Positions 1 to 7,537 of a stretch of 64,000 nt of DNA are shown in pieces. Origin of the DNA: Clostridia bacterium (GTDB taxonomy: Bacteria; Bacillota; Clostridia; Oscillospirales; Acutalibacteraceae); NCBI GenBank assembly GCA_017407755.1, contig JAFQVY010000015.1:70135-134134 (forward strand), read 5' to 3'. The notes below the pieces were generated by a model, which saw nothing but the letters and a program-made list of their open reading frames with translations, did no database searches and was not told the DNA's origin. Numbering within the stretch: position 1 is the first letter of the stretch; every line of letters starts with the position of its first letter. The position numbers and the translations under genes are program-made.

Positions 1-21
1 AAACTCACAGTATTTTTTCAA

Positions 22-49
22 AAAAATTTGCAGGGAGTTTTTCCCTGCA
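22..49 (-). terminator. Intrinsic terminator after the phosphopantetheinyl transferase
   Basis: An 8-bp perfect stem (arms 29-36 and 42-49, 5-base loop) is followed on the minus strand by a run of T. It begins immediately after the stop codon at 51-53, so it ends the minus-strand transcription unit of the two genes upstream of it. Confidence 0.8.
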
Positions 50-50
50 G

Positions 51-635
51 TTAATTTTTGTATATAACCGTGCAAACATAAAACTGTTCTATAACGCTTT
101 CAAAAAGAAAATCGCTTTCTCCTCTTAAAATCGGCAAAACCTCTGCCTTATTAAAAGCCGAAAGTCCCTGACCCGTAAGCTTTAAGTACGCTTCCTTTGC
201 AGTCCAGATTTTGAGAAAAGCCGTCTGAAAATCGTCGCTTTTTTTTACAAACTCAAGCTCCGCTTCACTTAAAACCCTGTTTATAAATTCAGGTTTGATT
301 TCCCTTTTTGCTTCTAAATCTATACCCACAGAAGTGTCGGCAATAGCACAGGCAACAAAGTCGCCGCTGTGAGTAATGCTTACGAAAATCTCTTTCTCCT
401 TAGCCTTTGCCACAGGCTTGCCTGAGGGAAGGTTATAAACGCTTATTTCGTCGCTTTTAAGCTCCTCCTTAATAAGCTTTTTTAAAAGCGAGTCGGCAAA
501 AGCCATTCGCCGCCTGTCCTCTAAAAACTTATACCGAAGGCACCTTTGCTTTCGCTCGCTGCTCAGACCTTCAAAAGCTTTTTCAAAATCCGCCTCGGTA
601 AGATTTTTAATGTTAAGAATCTGAAATTTCATCAT
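51..635 (-). CDS. 4'-phosphopantetheinyl transferase, Sfp type
   Basis: This enzyme transfers the 4'-phosphopantetheine arm of CoA to the serine of carrier proteins and so activates them. The 194-residue protein has the two family signatures: GIDLE at residues 104-108 (magnesium-binding acidic pair) and WTAKEAYLK at 144-152. SITHSG at 86-91 matches the conserved His-Ser region of the family. Its length is near that of Sfp-type enzymes (about 200-230). It is the last gene of a minus-strand pair with the GT2-GtrA gene, 3 bases downstream of it. About 1.1 kb away, divergently transcribed, lies a cluster with two carrier domains, which are its likely substrates. Members of this family often serve secondary-metabolite carriers rather than the housekeeping fatty-acid ACP; that role here is inferred from position. 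The family call is secure. Confidence 0.9.
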   Translation of the reverse strand: MMKFQILNIKNLTEADFEKAFEGLSSERKQRCLRYKFLEDRRRMAFADSLLKKLIKEELKSDEISVYNLPSGKPVAKAKEKEIFVSITHSGDFVACAIADTSVGIDLEAKREIKPEFINRVLSEAELEFVKKSDDFQTAFLKIWTAKEAYLKLTGQGLSAFNKAEVLPILRGESDFLFESVIEQFYVCTVIYKN

Positions 636-638
636 AAT

Positions 639-1649
639 TTAAGAATGTGCGGTAAATTTGCGGGTAAAGTATTCACCCACCATAACCAGAAAAACAGTAA
701 CCAAAAAGCATATTGTAAGCGGCACAGAGGGCAAAACAGTGTGAATAGACAAAATCACAAGAATATAAAGTATCCACCTTAAAATTGCCGAGAAAACAAG
801 GCGCTTGTCCCCTCTGAAAGAAAACTCCCTGTACCACACAAAGCGGTTTAGCACCCAGCTTAAAATAATGCTGAGCATTCCCACGGCATAAAGCCTTAAA
901 GGCCACATTTCAAAGCCATAAAAAATGTCAATAAGCGACACGAGAATTATACTTAAAAACACGGAAATCAGGCTGCCGCCTGCACCGAAAAACATATTTT
1001 TGTGAATTCTCAGAGTGTCTCTGACAGGATTAAAATGAGAGGAACGGTTGTCGTCAATATAAATGGTTTTAATAGGCACGGTGCAGATTTTAATTCTTTG
1101 TTTAACGGCACAGATAAGCACGTTCATTTCATACTCATATCTGTTACCGCCAACCTTTACCATCCAGGGCACGTGACACATATCAAAGCCTCTGAGTCCC
1201 GACTGGTTGTCGCTTAAATAATAACCCGTAGAAACTGCAAAAACAAAGCGTGACATACTGTTGCCCACTCTGCTTCGAAGTGGAGTGTTACCCTTAAAAT
1301 CACGAGTACCCAAAATAAAATCGTCGCCGCTTCGCATTTTTTCGCGGATATTGACAATATCCTCTGTCGAATGCTGACCGTCTGCATCGGCAGTTATAAA
1401 ACGCTGAGCATCAGGGAAATGCTCTCTGATTTTTTGCATTCCGTATTTAAGCGCATAGCCCTTACCCATATTTTTTTCGTAGCAAAGCACCACCGCATAC
1501 TTTTTGGCTTCTTCAAAAAGCTCCGAAAACTCCTTGGCACTTCCGTCGTTAACCACAAGTATGCCAAAACCTTCCTTTTTAAGCTCCCGCAAGGAAGTCA
1601 GCATCATAATATTAGGATTGTAAGCAGGAAGCAGTACCACCGTATCCAT
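639..1649 (-). CDS. Glycosyltransferase family 2 (dolichol-phosphate-mannose-synthase-like) fused to a GtrA-type membrane domain
   Basis: The N-terminal half is a GT2 catalytic domain with NDGS at 34-37 and DADGQHS at 88-94, the acidic motif that binds the metal-nucleotide sugar. The C-terminal third, from about residue 225, holds four hydrophobic helices of the GtrA type. Proteins of this design usually transfer a sugar to polyprenyl phosphate on the cytoplasmic face and may help flip it. It shares a promoter and strand with the phosphopantetheinyl transferase gene 3 bases downstream, and is divergent from the acyl-activating cluster. A role in glycosylating the lipid made by that cluster is possible but is inference only. 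The start at ATG 1649 has GAGAGGG upstream. Confidence 0.85.
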   Translation of the reverse strand: MDTVVLLPAYNPNIMMLTSLRELKKEGFGILVVNDGSAKEFSELFEEAKKYAVVLCYEKNMGKGYALKYGMQKIREHFPDAQRFITADADGQHSTEDIVNIREKMRSGDDFILGTRDFKGNTPLRSRVGNSMSRFVFAVSTGYYLSDNQSGLRGFDMCHVPWMVKVGGNRYEYEMNVLICAVKQRIKICTVPIKTIYIDDNRSSHFNPVRDTLRIHKNMFFGAGGSLISVFLSIILVSLIDIFYGFEMWPLRLYAVGMLSIILSWVLNRFVWYREFSFRGDKRLVFSAILRWILYILVILSIHTVLPSVPLTICFLVTVFLVMVGEYFTRKFTAHS

Positions 1650-1675
1650 AAATCTCGCCCTCTCTTTATGGGTTC

Positions 1676-1704
1676 ATTATACTTTAATACCAACTTATTT
1701 GCAA
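1676..1704 (-). promoter_or_regulatory. Sigma-A promoter for the GT2-GtrA / phosphopantetheinyl transferase pair
   Basis: On the minus strand TTGCAA (1699-1704) and a perfect TATAAT (1676-1681) are 17 bases apart. Transcription would begin near 1669, about 20 bases before the start codon. Its -35 box lies only 8 bases from the -35 box of the opposing promoter, so the two are probably regulated together. Confidence 0.7.
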
Positions 1705-1712
1705 TATAAAAA

Positions 1713-1741
1713 TTGACGGATAAAGTCATTAGTGGTATTAT
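1713..1741 (+). promoter_or_regulatory. Sigma-A promoter for the acyl-activation cluster
   Basis: TTGACG (1713-1718), a 17-base spacer and TATTAT (1736-1741), with a TG extended -10 at 1733-1734. The position shows that translation of the next gene cannot start at the in-frame TTG at 1713; ATG 1773 is the usable start. Confidence 0.7.
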
Positions 1742-1772
1742 AAAGGGTAGATTTATTAAATGGGGTGCTTAT

Positions 1773-3695
1773 ATGTATCTTGACAAATACTATAAACAGC
1801 TTGACACTTTAGAAAAGTCAGAAAGAAATTTTTCCTGCATTTATGAAATTATGAAAAGCCGCTTTGCAAACGAAGTTTTCGGCGTGGAATTTTTTGGCGG
1901 ATTTGAAACCAAAACCACCTACAGTGAATTCTTTGAACTTTGCGAAAGCGTTGCAGGAGATTTAAAAAACAGATTCAACCAATACGGCAGTGCTATCGCC
2001 ATAAGAATGGACAACTCTGTTTTGTGGTGTGCCTGCTTTTTTGGCGTGCTTATGGCAGGCTTTAAGCCTGTGCTTATAAACACCAGACTTGACGAGGAAA
2101 GCATCAAAAATGCAGTAAAGCGTACCAACGCTTTGTGTGTCCTTTGCGATAAAGAAACCGACCTTGACGGCTACATACCTGCTTCTTCGCTTAAAAGCAG
2201 CGGCATAAATAAGCCCCGGTGGGAAAACGAGATTATTCTTATGACCTCAGGCACCACAGGAGAGGCAAAGCTTGTAGTGTATAGCGGCAATGCAATTACC
2301 GCACAGGTCCTTACCACTACCCAGATTATCAAGGACTCAAAGTCAATTACACAAAACCGAAAGGTTGACATAAAGCTTTTGGCTTTGCTTCCTTTTTATC
2401 ATATTTTCGGCTTAAGCGCAGTCTTTTTGTGGTTTTCTTTTTTCGGAAGAACCTTAATCTTCCCAACTGCTCTTGACAGTGATGCAATCCGTTTTGCCTG
2501 CAAGCGTGGCGAGGTTACTCACTTTTTTGCCATTCCTGCGGTGTGGGTGCTGGCAGTAAGGGGACTTTTGGCTGAGGCTAAAAAGCAGGGCAAGGAAGAA
2601 ACCCTGAGAAAAGGCGTTAAGCTTTCAAACAAGCTTCAGAACATTTGCCCTAAGCTGGGACTTTTTGTTGCAAGAAAAATTCTCTTTAAAGACGTGCGAG
2701 ACCAGATTTTTGGCAAAAGTGTTTGCTTTTGCATAAGCGGCGGCGGATTTTTAAGCGACGAAGCGGTGGAAATTTTAAACGGCATAGGCTACTCTATGCA
2801 CGTAGGCTACGGTATGACCGAAACAGGAATTACCGCTGTTGAGCTTTCTGAAAAGCCAAAAATCAGAAACTTAAACACCGTAGGTCTTCCCCTTAAAGGC
2901 GTTGAGTATAAAATCAACGAAGACGGCGTTTTATGTGTAAAGGGTGAGCTTTTGCACTGTGCGATTATTAGTGAGAAGGGCAGACAGGGCAGAAATCAGA
3001 ACGAATACTTTATAACTGAAGACAGTTGCACCGTTGACGAAAGCGGCCGCTGGTGCTTAAAGGGCAGACAGGACGACATCATCATAGGCAAAAACGGCGA
3101 AAACATCAGCCCCGATATGATTGGGCTTAAGCTTACGCCTCCTGCTAACCGCGGTTTCTGTGTTATGGGTATGGAGGTCGAGGGAGATATTCGCCCTGTG
3201 GCAATATTAAGCCTTAACGAGGGTGCTACAGAGTACGAAAAAAGCGCCTCGGCAAATGCTCTTTACAGGCAAATTGACACCCTCCCCCTTACTTTAAGAC
3301 CTCAGGGTGTTTACGTAACCACCGACGAAATTCCCCAAAACTTAGGCAAGGTAAAACGTGCCTTACTCAAGAAAATGATTGCCTCAGGGGAGGTTAAGCT
3401 AAGCCTTATCAAGAGGACAAGCAGCGAAGATTTAACCAAAATATACGACGAAAGCTTTGCTAAAACCCTTTCAAAGATAATCGAAATTTTTGCCAATGTG
3501 CTTGATATTGACAAATCCGCTGTCGAAGCAGGCTCCAACTTCATCTACGATTTAGGCGGTTCAAGTATGGCTTATTACAATCTTTTTTCTGTAATTTCCA
3601 GAGAGTGCGGAGTAGAGCTTAAAATTGATTCTCAAAACCCCTTATTTACTCCTGCAGAGTTTGCAAGGGCAGTTTTAAAGGGCACGGAGGGTTAA
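1773..3695 (+). CDS. Acyl/aryl-AMP ligase fused to a C-terminal carrier protein domain
   Basis: This 640-residue protein belongs to the ANL (adenylate-forming) superfamily. MTSGTTGEAKL at 157-167 is the phosphate-binding A3 motif. YGMTETG around 340 is A5, GRQDDIIIGKNGE in the last third is the hinge/A8 region, and GKVKRALLKK is the A10 lysine region. Residues about 560-640 form a carrier domain with GGSS at 595-598, the serine being the phosphopantetheine site. It should activate a carboxylic acid as its adenylate and load it on its own carrier arm, like a minimal adenylation-thiolation didomain. The substrate cannot be read from sequence; the neighbouring PlsC-type acyltransferases suggest a fatty acid. 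ATG 1773, preceded by GGGG, was chosen because the strong promoter occupies 1713-1741. It heads an operon running to at least 5730. Confidence 0.85.
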   Translation: MYLDKYYKQLDTLEKSERNFSCIYEIMKSRFANEVFGVEFFGGFETKTTYSEFFELCESVAGDLKNRFNQYGSAIAIRMDNSVLWCACFFGVLMAGFKPVLINTRLDEESIKNAVKRTNALCVLCDKETDLDGYIPASSLKSSGINKPRWENEIILMTSGTTGEAKLVVYSGNAITAQVLTTTQIIKDSKSITQNRKVDIKLLALLPFYHIFGLSAVFLWFSFFGRTLIFPTALDSDAIRFACKRGEVTHFFAIPAVWVLAVRGLLAEAKKQGKEETLRKGVKLSNKLQNICPKLGLFVARKILFKDVRDQIFGKSVCFCISGGGFLSDEAVEILNGIGYSMHVGYGMTETGITAVELSEKPKIRNLNTVGLPLKGVEYKINEDGVLCVKGELLHCAIISEKGRQGRNQNEYFITEDSCTVDESGRWCLKGRQDDIIIGKNGENISPDMIGLKLTPPANRGFCVMGMEVEGDIRPVAILSLNEGATEYEKSASANALYRQIDTLPLTLRPQGVYVTTDEIPQNLGKVKRALLKKMIASGEVKLSLIKRTSSEDLTKIYDESFAKTLSKIIEIFANVLDIDKSAVEAGSNFIYDLGGSSMAYYNLFSVISRECGVELKIDSQNPLFTPAEFARAVLKGTEG

Positions 3696-3698
3696 GTT

Positions 3699-4340
3699 GT
3701 GAAGCATATATTCAGAATTTTTGTAAAATTTATGACCCTTTGGTCAATCGGCTTAGGCTACAGAGTAAGAGTACGCCACGAAAGCAAAGAGCACCGTCAA
3801 TCTACCTTTCACTTTAAAGGCCCTGCGGTAATTATAAGCAACCATAACCATTTTGTGGATTTTATCGTTTTATTTTACCTTTTTGCATTTCGCTATATAC
3901 GCTGTATCGTAGGCAAAACTCTTTACGAAAGCAGTAAGCTTTTAGAAACCATTCTCGACGGCTTCGGCTGTATAAAGGTTGACCGTTTTTCCTTTGATAT
4001 GGAGTTTTTCTTTAAGGCAATGGATGTGCTTAAGAAAAAAGGCGTTGTGCTGATTTTTCCTGAAGGTAAGTTTTCTACAGACGGCAACATAAACGAGTTC
4101 AAAAGCACTGCGGCACTACTGGCTATTCAATCAGGAGTTCCCATTATTCCTGTTTACCACAGCGCAAATTACGGCTTTTTCAAGCGTACCGACGTTATGG
4201 TAGGCGACAGAATTTACCTTAAAGATTTTTGCAAAAGCAAAACTCCCAGCGAAAAAGAGCTTTTAGAGCTTACTGAAATGCTCAGACACAAAATCATTGA
4301 GCTTAAGGAGCTTTCTGAAAAAGGAGGCGGAGTTAAATGA
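3699..4340 (+). CDS. PlsC-type 1-acylglycerol-3-phosphate acyltransferase family protein (first copy)
   Basis: This 213-residue membrane-associated acyltransferase has the HX4D catalytic motif (H49 and D54 within NHNHFVD) and a FPEGKFS substrate-binding motif near residue 125. Family members move an acyl group from acyl-ACP or acyl-CoA to a hydroxyl, typically the sn-2 position of lysophosphatidic acid. It starts at GTG 3699 with CGGAGG 8 bases upstream, 3 bases after the ligase stop codon, and its stop overlaps the next gene's start (ATGA), so the two acyltransferases are translationally coupled. Pairs of divergent PlsC homologues beside a ligase and ACP suggest two successive acylations of an unusual acceptor rather than housekeeping phosphatidic acid synthesis; that is inference. 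Confidence 0.85.
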   Translation: MKHIFRIFVKFMTLWSIGLGYRVRVRHESKEHRQSTFHFKGPAVIISNHNHFVDFIVLFYLFAFRYIRCIVGKTLYESSKLLETILDGFGCIKVDRFSFDMEFFFKAMDVLKKKGVVLIFPEGKFSTDGNINEFKSTAALLAIQSGVPIIPVYHSANYGFFKRTDVMVGDRIYLKDFCKSKTPSEKELLELTEMLRHKIIELKELSEKGGGVK

Positions 4341-5095
4341 GCAGTGCAAAAATGCCTCAGGATAAAACCATTAACCGCATACTTTATCGCATAGCAATTG
4401 CCACCTCAACCGCTTTCAACGCTCTTATCGGCAGACCAAAAATATATTTTGAAAGCGAAAAGGCTCAGTTTAAAAACCTGCCTAAAAGGCTTATTATTAT
4501 CTGCAACCATACCTACTGGCTTGACCCTGCAAACCTTTCTATACTTTTCAGAAAAAGCCTTGTAAACTCAGTTGCGGCAAAAGAAGTTTTTGAAGGTGGC
4601 AGAGGGCCTCTTATGAGGGGCTTAAGATGTATTCCTCTTGACAGAAGCACTATGGACTTAGCCTGTATCAAGGAATGTGTCAAAAGGCTTAAAGATGACC
4701 AGAGGGTGGTAATTTTTCCTGAGGGTCAGCTTAACCTTACCGACGAAATATTAGAGTTCAAAGCAGGTGCCGCACTTATTGCCATGCAGGCGCAAAGCGA
4801 TGTGGTACCTGTCTATACATCTGGTGTTTACCGACCCTTCGGGGGACTTAAAATTATGGTGGGCAACCCCATTTCTTATGACGAGCTTTTCCCGCAGTCC
4901 TTAGGTGCCACCGCCATGGTAAACGCCACCAATCTTATGCAAAAACGTATGCAAGCTCTCTCAATAGGCCTTATGGAAAAGCTAACTGACAAAGAAAAAG
5001 AAACCCGACTTAAATCAAGACAAAAATTTGCAGAAAAACGTAAACGAATTGAAGAAAACAGAAACACAGATAAGGGTGGTAAAAATGATAATTGA
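4337..5095 (+). CDS. PlsC-type acyltransferase family protein (second copy)
   Basis: A second acyltransferase of 252 residues with HX4D (H58 and D63 in CNHTYWLD) and FPEGQ near residue 131. It differs clearly in sequence from the preceding copy, so this is not a recent tandem duplication. The last 40 residues are very rich in Lys, Arg and Glu, a charged tail that could contact the membrane surface or the ACP. The start ATG 4337 overlaps the previous stop and has AGGAGG at 4322-4327; the end overlaps the ACP gene by 11 bases. Family membership is secure, acceptor unknown. Confidence 0.85.
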   Translation: MSSAKMPQDKTINRILYRIAIATSTAFNALIGRPKIYFESEKAQFKNLPKRLIIICNHTYWLDPANLSILFRKSLVNSVAAKEVFEGGRGPLMRGLRCIPLDRSTMDLACIKECVKRLKDDQRVVIFPEGQLNLTDEILEFKAGAALIAMQAQSDVVPVYTSGVYRPFGGLKIMVGNPISYDELFPQSLGATAMVNATNLMQKRMQALSIGLMEKLTDKEKETRLKSRQKFAEKRKRIEENRNTDKGGKNDN

Positions 5096-5333
5096 AAAGC
5101 TTATTAAAATCACAAAAAGCATTATGGCTGACTCAGGAAACGGCATTGACTACGACAAATTAAACGAGCAAAGCCGACTTGCAGAAGACGTAGGTCTCAC
5201 CTCTATTTCAATGCTGATGCTGGTTATCGGCATTGAAGAAGAGTTTAAGATTGAGCTTCCCATAAAAGAGGCCTCCACAGCCAAAACTGTGGGCGATATT
5301 GTAAAAATTATTGAGGACTCTTTGAATGCTTAA
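5085..5333 (+). CDS. Acyl carrier protein
   Basis: An 82-residue acidic carrier protein. The phosphopantetheine attachment motif reads DVGLTSISM (residues 35-43) with Ser40 as acceptor, a variant of the usual DSL. The start is ATG 5085, with GGGTGG 5-10 bases upstream; a longer in-frame reading from 5028 lies wholly inside the acyltransferase gene and has no ribosome site. It would carry the acyl group used by the two neighbouring acyltransferases after activation by the phosphopantetheinyl transferase at 51-635. Its close overlap with genes on both sides shows that it belongs to this cluster and is not the housekeeping fatty-acid ACP. Confidence 0.85.
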   Translation: MIIEKLIKITKSIMADSGNGIDYDKLNEQSRLAEDVGLTSISMLMLVIGIEEEFKIELPIKEASTAKTVGDIVKIIEDSLNA

Positions 5334-5730
5334 GAAAAAAGGTATTGAAAGCCTGCCGGAAAAATGGGACTACTGTGCCTTTGAAAAGGGTGCCCAGTTA
5401 AGAGTAAAACGCAGCTTTTACTATCACCACGGCATCTTCACAGGAGACAGTGTCATTCATTTTGGCGAAGGCAACGAGGAAAGAGACCTTCACTCCCCCA
5501 ACCAAAACAAGGTGTCAGAGTGCACCTTGCAGGAGTTTTTAAAGGGCGGAGTTCCAGAGGTAAGGGTGTATTCTCGCAAAGAAAAGAAACTTCTTAAAAA
5601 CCCTGACGAAATTGTAAAAACCGCAAAAGAGCATCTGGGCGAAGGCGGTTACGATTTTTACAGGAACAACTGCGAGCATTTTTCAAACCTCTGTGCTTTC
5701 GGCACAGCCTACTGTAAACAAACATTATGA
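5326..5730 (+). CDS. LRAT-domain (lecithin retinol acyltransferase fold) protein
   Basis: A 134-residue protein with the LRAT/NlpC-P60-like thiol enzyme signature: a His pair in YYHHGIF (residues 32-38) and the nucleophile region NNCEHF with Cys116. Family enzymes form an acyl-thioester on the cysteine and pass the acyl group to an amine or alcohol, or hydrolyse it. There is no signal peptide, so it acts in the cytoplasm or at the inner membrane face. It overlaps the ACP gene by 8 bases and the next gene by 4, so it is part of the same operon. An acyl-transfer role in this cluster fits well, but the substrate is unknown. The fold assignment rests on the short His and Cys motifs. Confidence 0.75.
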   Translation: MLKKKGIESLPEKWDYCAFEKGAQLRVKRSFYYHHGIFTGDSVIHFGEGNEERDLHSPNQNKVSECTLQEFLKGGVPEVRVYSRKEKKLLKNPDEIVKTAKEHLGEGGYDFYRNNCEHFSNLCAFGTAYCKQTL

Positions 5731-6674
5731 AAACAGTTTATCCCGATTATTACAAAGACTTTAAGTGCATTGCCGAAAAATGCGGGCATAACTGCTGTAT
5801 CGGCTGGGAAATAGATATTGACGAAAAAAGCCTTGGCTTTTACCAAAATATAAAAGGGGACTTCGGCAAAAGGCTTAGGGAGAATATCTCTTTTGACAAT
5901 ACGCCTCACTTTATTTTAGCCGAAAATGAACGATGCCCGTTTTTAAACGAAAAAAACCTTTGCGACATCTACAGTGAATTAGGCGAAAGAAGGCTTTGCC
6001 GGATTTGCAAGGACCACCCTCGGTTTTATAATGAGCTTTCAAGCCACATCGAAGCCGGCTTGGGACTTTGCTGTGAAGAAGCCGCAAGGCTTATAATCAC
6101 AAAGAAAGAACCCTTTAAGCTCATAGGCATTGAAGATATCCAGCCAAGCGGCAATATTCTTAGCAGAAATCTGATGCTTAAACATATTCAGAACAGAAAG
6201 CTGACTATCCCCCAGAGGCTTGACAAAATACTGGCTTTAACGGTAGAAAAAGAACCTGATTTAAGCATTCAAAAATATCTGCCCCTTTTTGAAAGCTTAG
6301 AAAGGCTCAGCGAAAACTGGACCGAGCTTCTTTTGCTGCTTAAAGAAAGCAAGCTTAACAAAAAAGCTTTTGACTCTTTTATGAAAGGCAGAGAAAGCGA
6401 GTACGAGCAATTTATCGCTTACCTTTTGTACCGATATTTCTGCCGTGCGACATTCGCTGAAGATACAGGAATTTACACCTGCTTTGCTGCTCTTTCTTAT
6501 AACCTTGTTCACGATATCGGTGCCGTTGTGTTTGCAAAAAAAGGCAACTTTACAGTAGATGACCAACTTGAAATTATGCGGCTTTTTTCCTCGGAAATAG
6601 AATATTCCGACGAAAATCTTGATATTATTTTTAATGAACTGGAATTTGCAATCTTTGAAGATTGTGAAAATTAA
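5727..6674 (+). CDS. FliB-like (flagellin lysine-N-methylase family) cysteine-rich protein
   Basis: A 315-residue protein resembling proteins annotated as flagellin lysine-N-methylase. The N-terminal 130 residues carry ten clustered cysteines in the order CIAEKCGHNCC, CPF, CDIY, RRLCRIC, GLCC, an arrangement suggesting a metal or iron-sulfur site. The C-terminal half is helical without motifs I recognise. It overlaps the LRAT gene by 4 bases (ATGA) and may be the last gene of that operon. No flagellar gene is present in the window, and many relatives of this family occur in non-motile Clostridia, so the literal FliB function is doubtful. A role modifying a small molecule or another protein is possible. 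The family assignment is from memory of the N-terminal Cys pattern. Confidence 0.6.
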   Translation: MKTVYPDYYKDFKCIAEKCGHNCCIGWEIDIDEKSLGFYQNIKGDFGKRLRENISFDNTPHFILAENERCPFLNEKNLCDIYSELGERRLCRICKDHPRFYNELSSHIEAGLGLCCEEAARLIITKKEPFKLIGIEDIQPSGNILSRNLMLKHIQNRKLTIPQRLDKILALTVEKEPDLSIQKYLPLFESLERLSENWTELLLLLKESKLNKKAFDSFMKGRESEYEQFIAYLLYRYFCRATFAEDTGIYTCFAALSYNLVHDIGAVVFAKKGNFTVDDQLEIMRLFSSEIEYSDENLDIIFNELEFAIFEDCEN

Positions 6675-6691
6675 TTTTAGGAGATGGATTT

Positions 6692-7504
6692 ATGAACTGG
6701 GAACAAATCTGGACTACTCTTTTTGAGTTTGCCACCTCTTGGGGCATTAAGCTTTTGGCGGCAATCGTTATTTTAATCGTTGGCATCAAGCTTATCGGTG
6801 CACTTACAAAGTGGATTAAAAAATCACCTAAGTTAGATAAAGTTGACGACAGCCTTCGCTCTTTCTTGGGAAGCTTTTCAAAAATCGCCCTTTATCTGGT
6901 GCTGGTTATTACTGTGGCTATGATTTTAGGCGTGCCTGCCACATCATTTATCACAATTCTTGCTTCCTGCGGTGTTGCAATCGGTCTTGCACTTCAGGGC
7001 TCACTTTCTAACTTTGCAGGCGGAATTATGATTCTTCTTTTCAAGCCCTTTAAGGTTGGCGATTATATCGAAGCCAGCGGCGAAAGCGGCACAGTTGAGG
7101 AAATTTCCGTTGTTTACACCGTGCTTTTAACCGTTGACAACAAGCGTATAACTATCCCCAACGGTGCTCTTACAAACTCCGTTATTGAAAACTATTCTTC
7201 CGAAAAAACAAGACGTGTTGACCTTAAGTTTACTACCGCTTATGACGCTGACATTGAAAGGGTTAAGAAAATCCTTACAGATGTTGCCTCCTCTCACCCC
7301 AAAGCTCTTTCTGACCCTGCTCCCTTTGTAAGACTTTGCGAGCACTCTGACTCTGCCCTTACATATACAGTAAGAATCTGGTGTAAAAACGAGGATTATT
7401 GGGACGTTAACTTTGATACCATTGAAAATGTCAAAGCGGCATTTGACAAAAACGGCATTGAAATTCCCTATCCTCAGATGGACGTTCATATTTCAAAAGA
7501 CTAA
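6692..7504 (+). CDS. MscS family small-conductance mechanosensitive channel
   Basis: A 270-residue membrane protein that opens under membrane tension to release osmolytes on hypo-osmotic shock. There are three hydrophobic segments in residues 15-125. The third contains the Gly/Ala-rich pore helix followed by the LQGSLSNFAGGIMILLFKPF region, the most conserved part of the family. A beta domain (VGDYIEASGESGTVEEIS) and a C-terminal alpha/beta domain follow. Its length is typical of the short MscS subfamily. ATG 6692 has TAGGAG upstream; the gene begins 17 bases after the FliB-like gene and may be cotranscribed with it. Confidence 0.93.
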   Translation: MNWEQIWTTLFEFATSWGIKLLAAIVILIVGIKLIGALTKWIKKSPKLDKVDDSLRSFLGSFSKIALYLVLVITVAMILGVPATSFITILASCGVAIGLALQGSLSNFAGGIMILLFKPFKVGDYIEASGESGTVEEISVVYTVLLTVDNKRITIPNGALTNSVIENYSSEKTRRVDLKFTTAYDADIERVKKILTDVASSHPKALSDPAPFVRLCEHSDSALTYTVRIWCKNEDYWDVNFDTIENVKAAFDKNGIEIPYPQMDVHISKD

Positions 7505-7510
7505 AAATTA

Positions 7511-7536
7511 CGGCTCACAAATGTGAGCCGTTTTCT
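7511..7536. terminator. Bidirectional terminator between mscS and the symporter gene
   Basis: A 7-9 bp stem CGGCTCACA / TGTGAGCCG (7511-7519, 7522-7530) is followed on the plus strand by TTTTCTTTT and on the minus strand by TAATTTTT. It lies between two convergent genes and can serve both. Confidence 0.75.
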
Positions 7537-7537
7537 T

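Noticed and set aside
1713..1772. Extended N terminus of the acyl-AMP ligase from TTG 1713.
   Set aside because: The segment coincides with a strong promoter (TTGACG to TATTAT); a transcript from it begins after 1741, so only ATG 1773 is usable.
5727..6674. Flagellar motility as a trait of the organism, from the FliB-like gene.
   Set aside because: No other flagellar or chemotaxis gene is present in 64 kb and the family is found in non-motile Clostridia.
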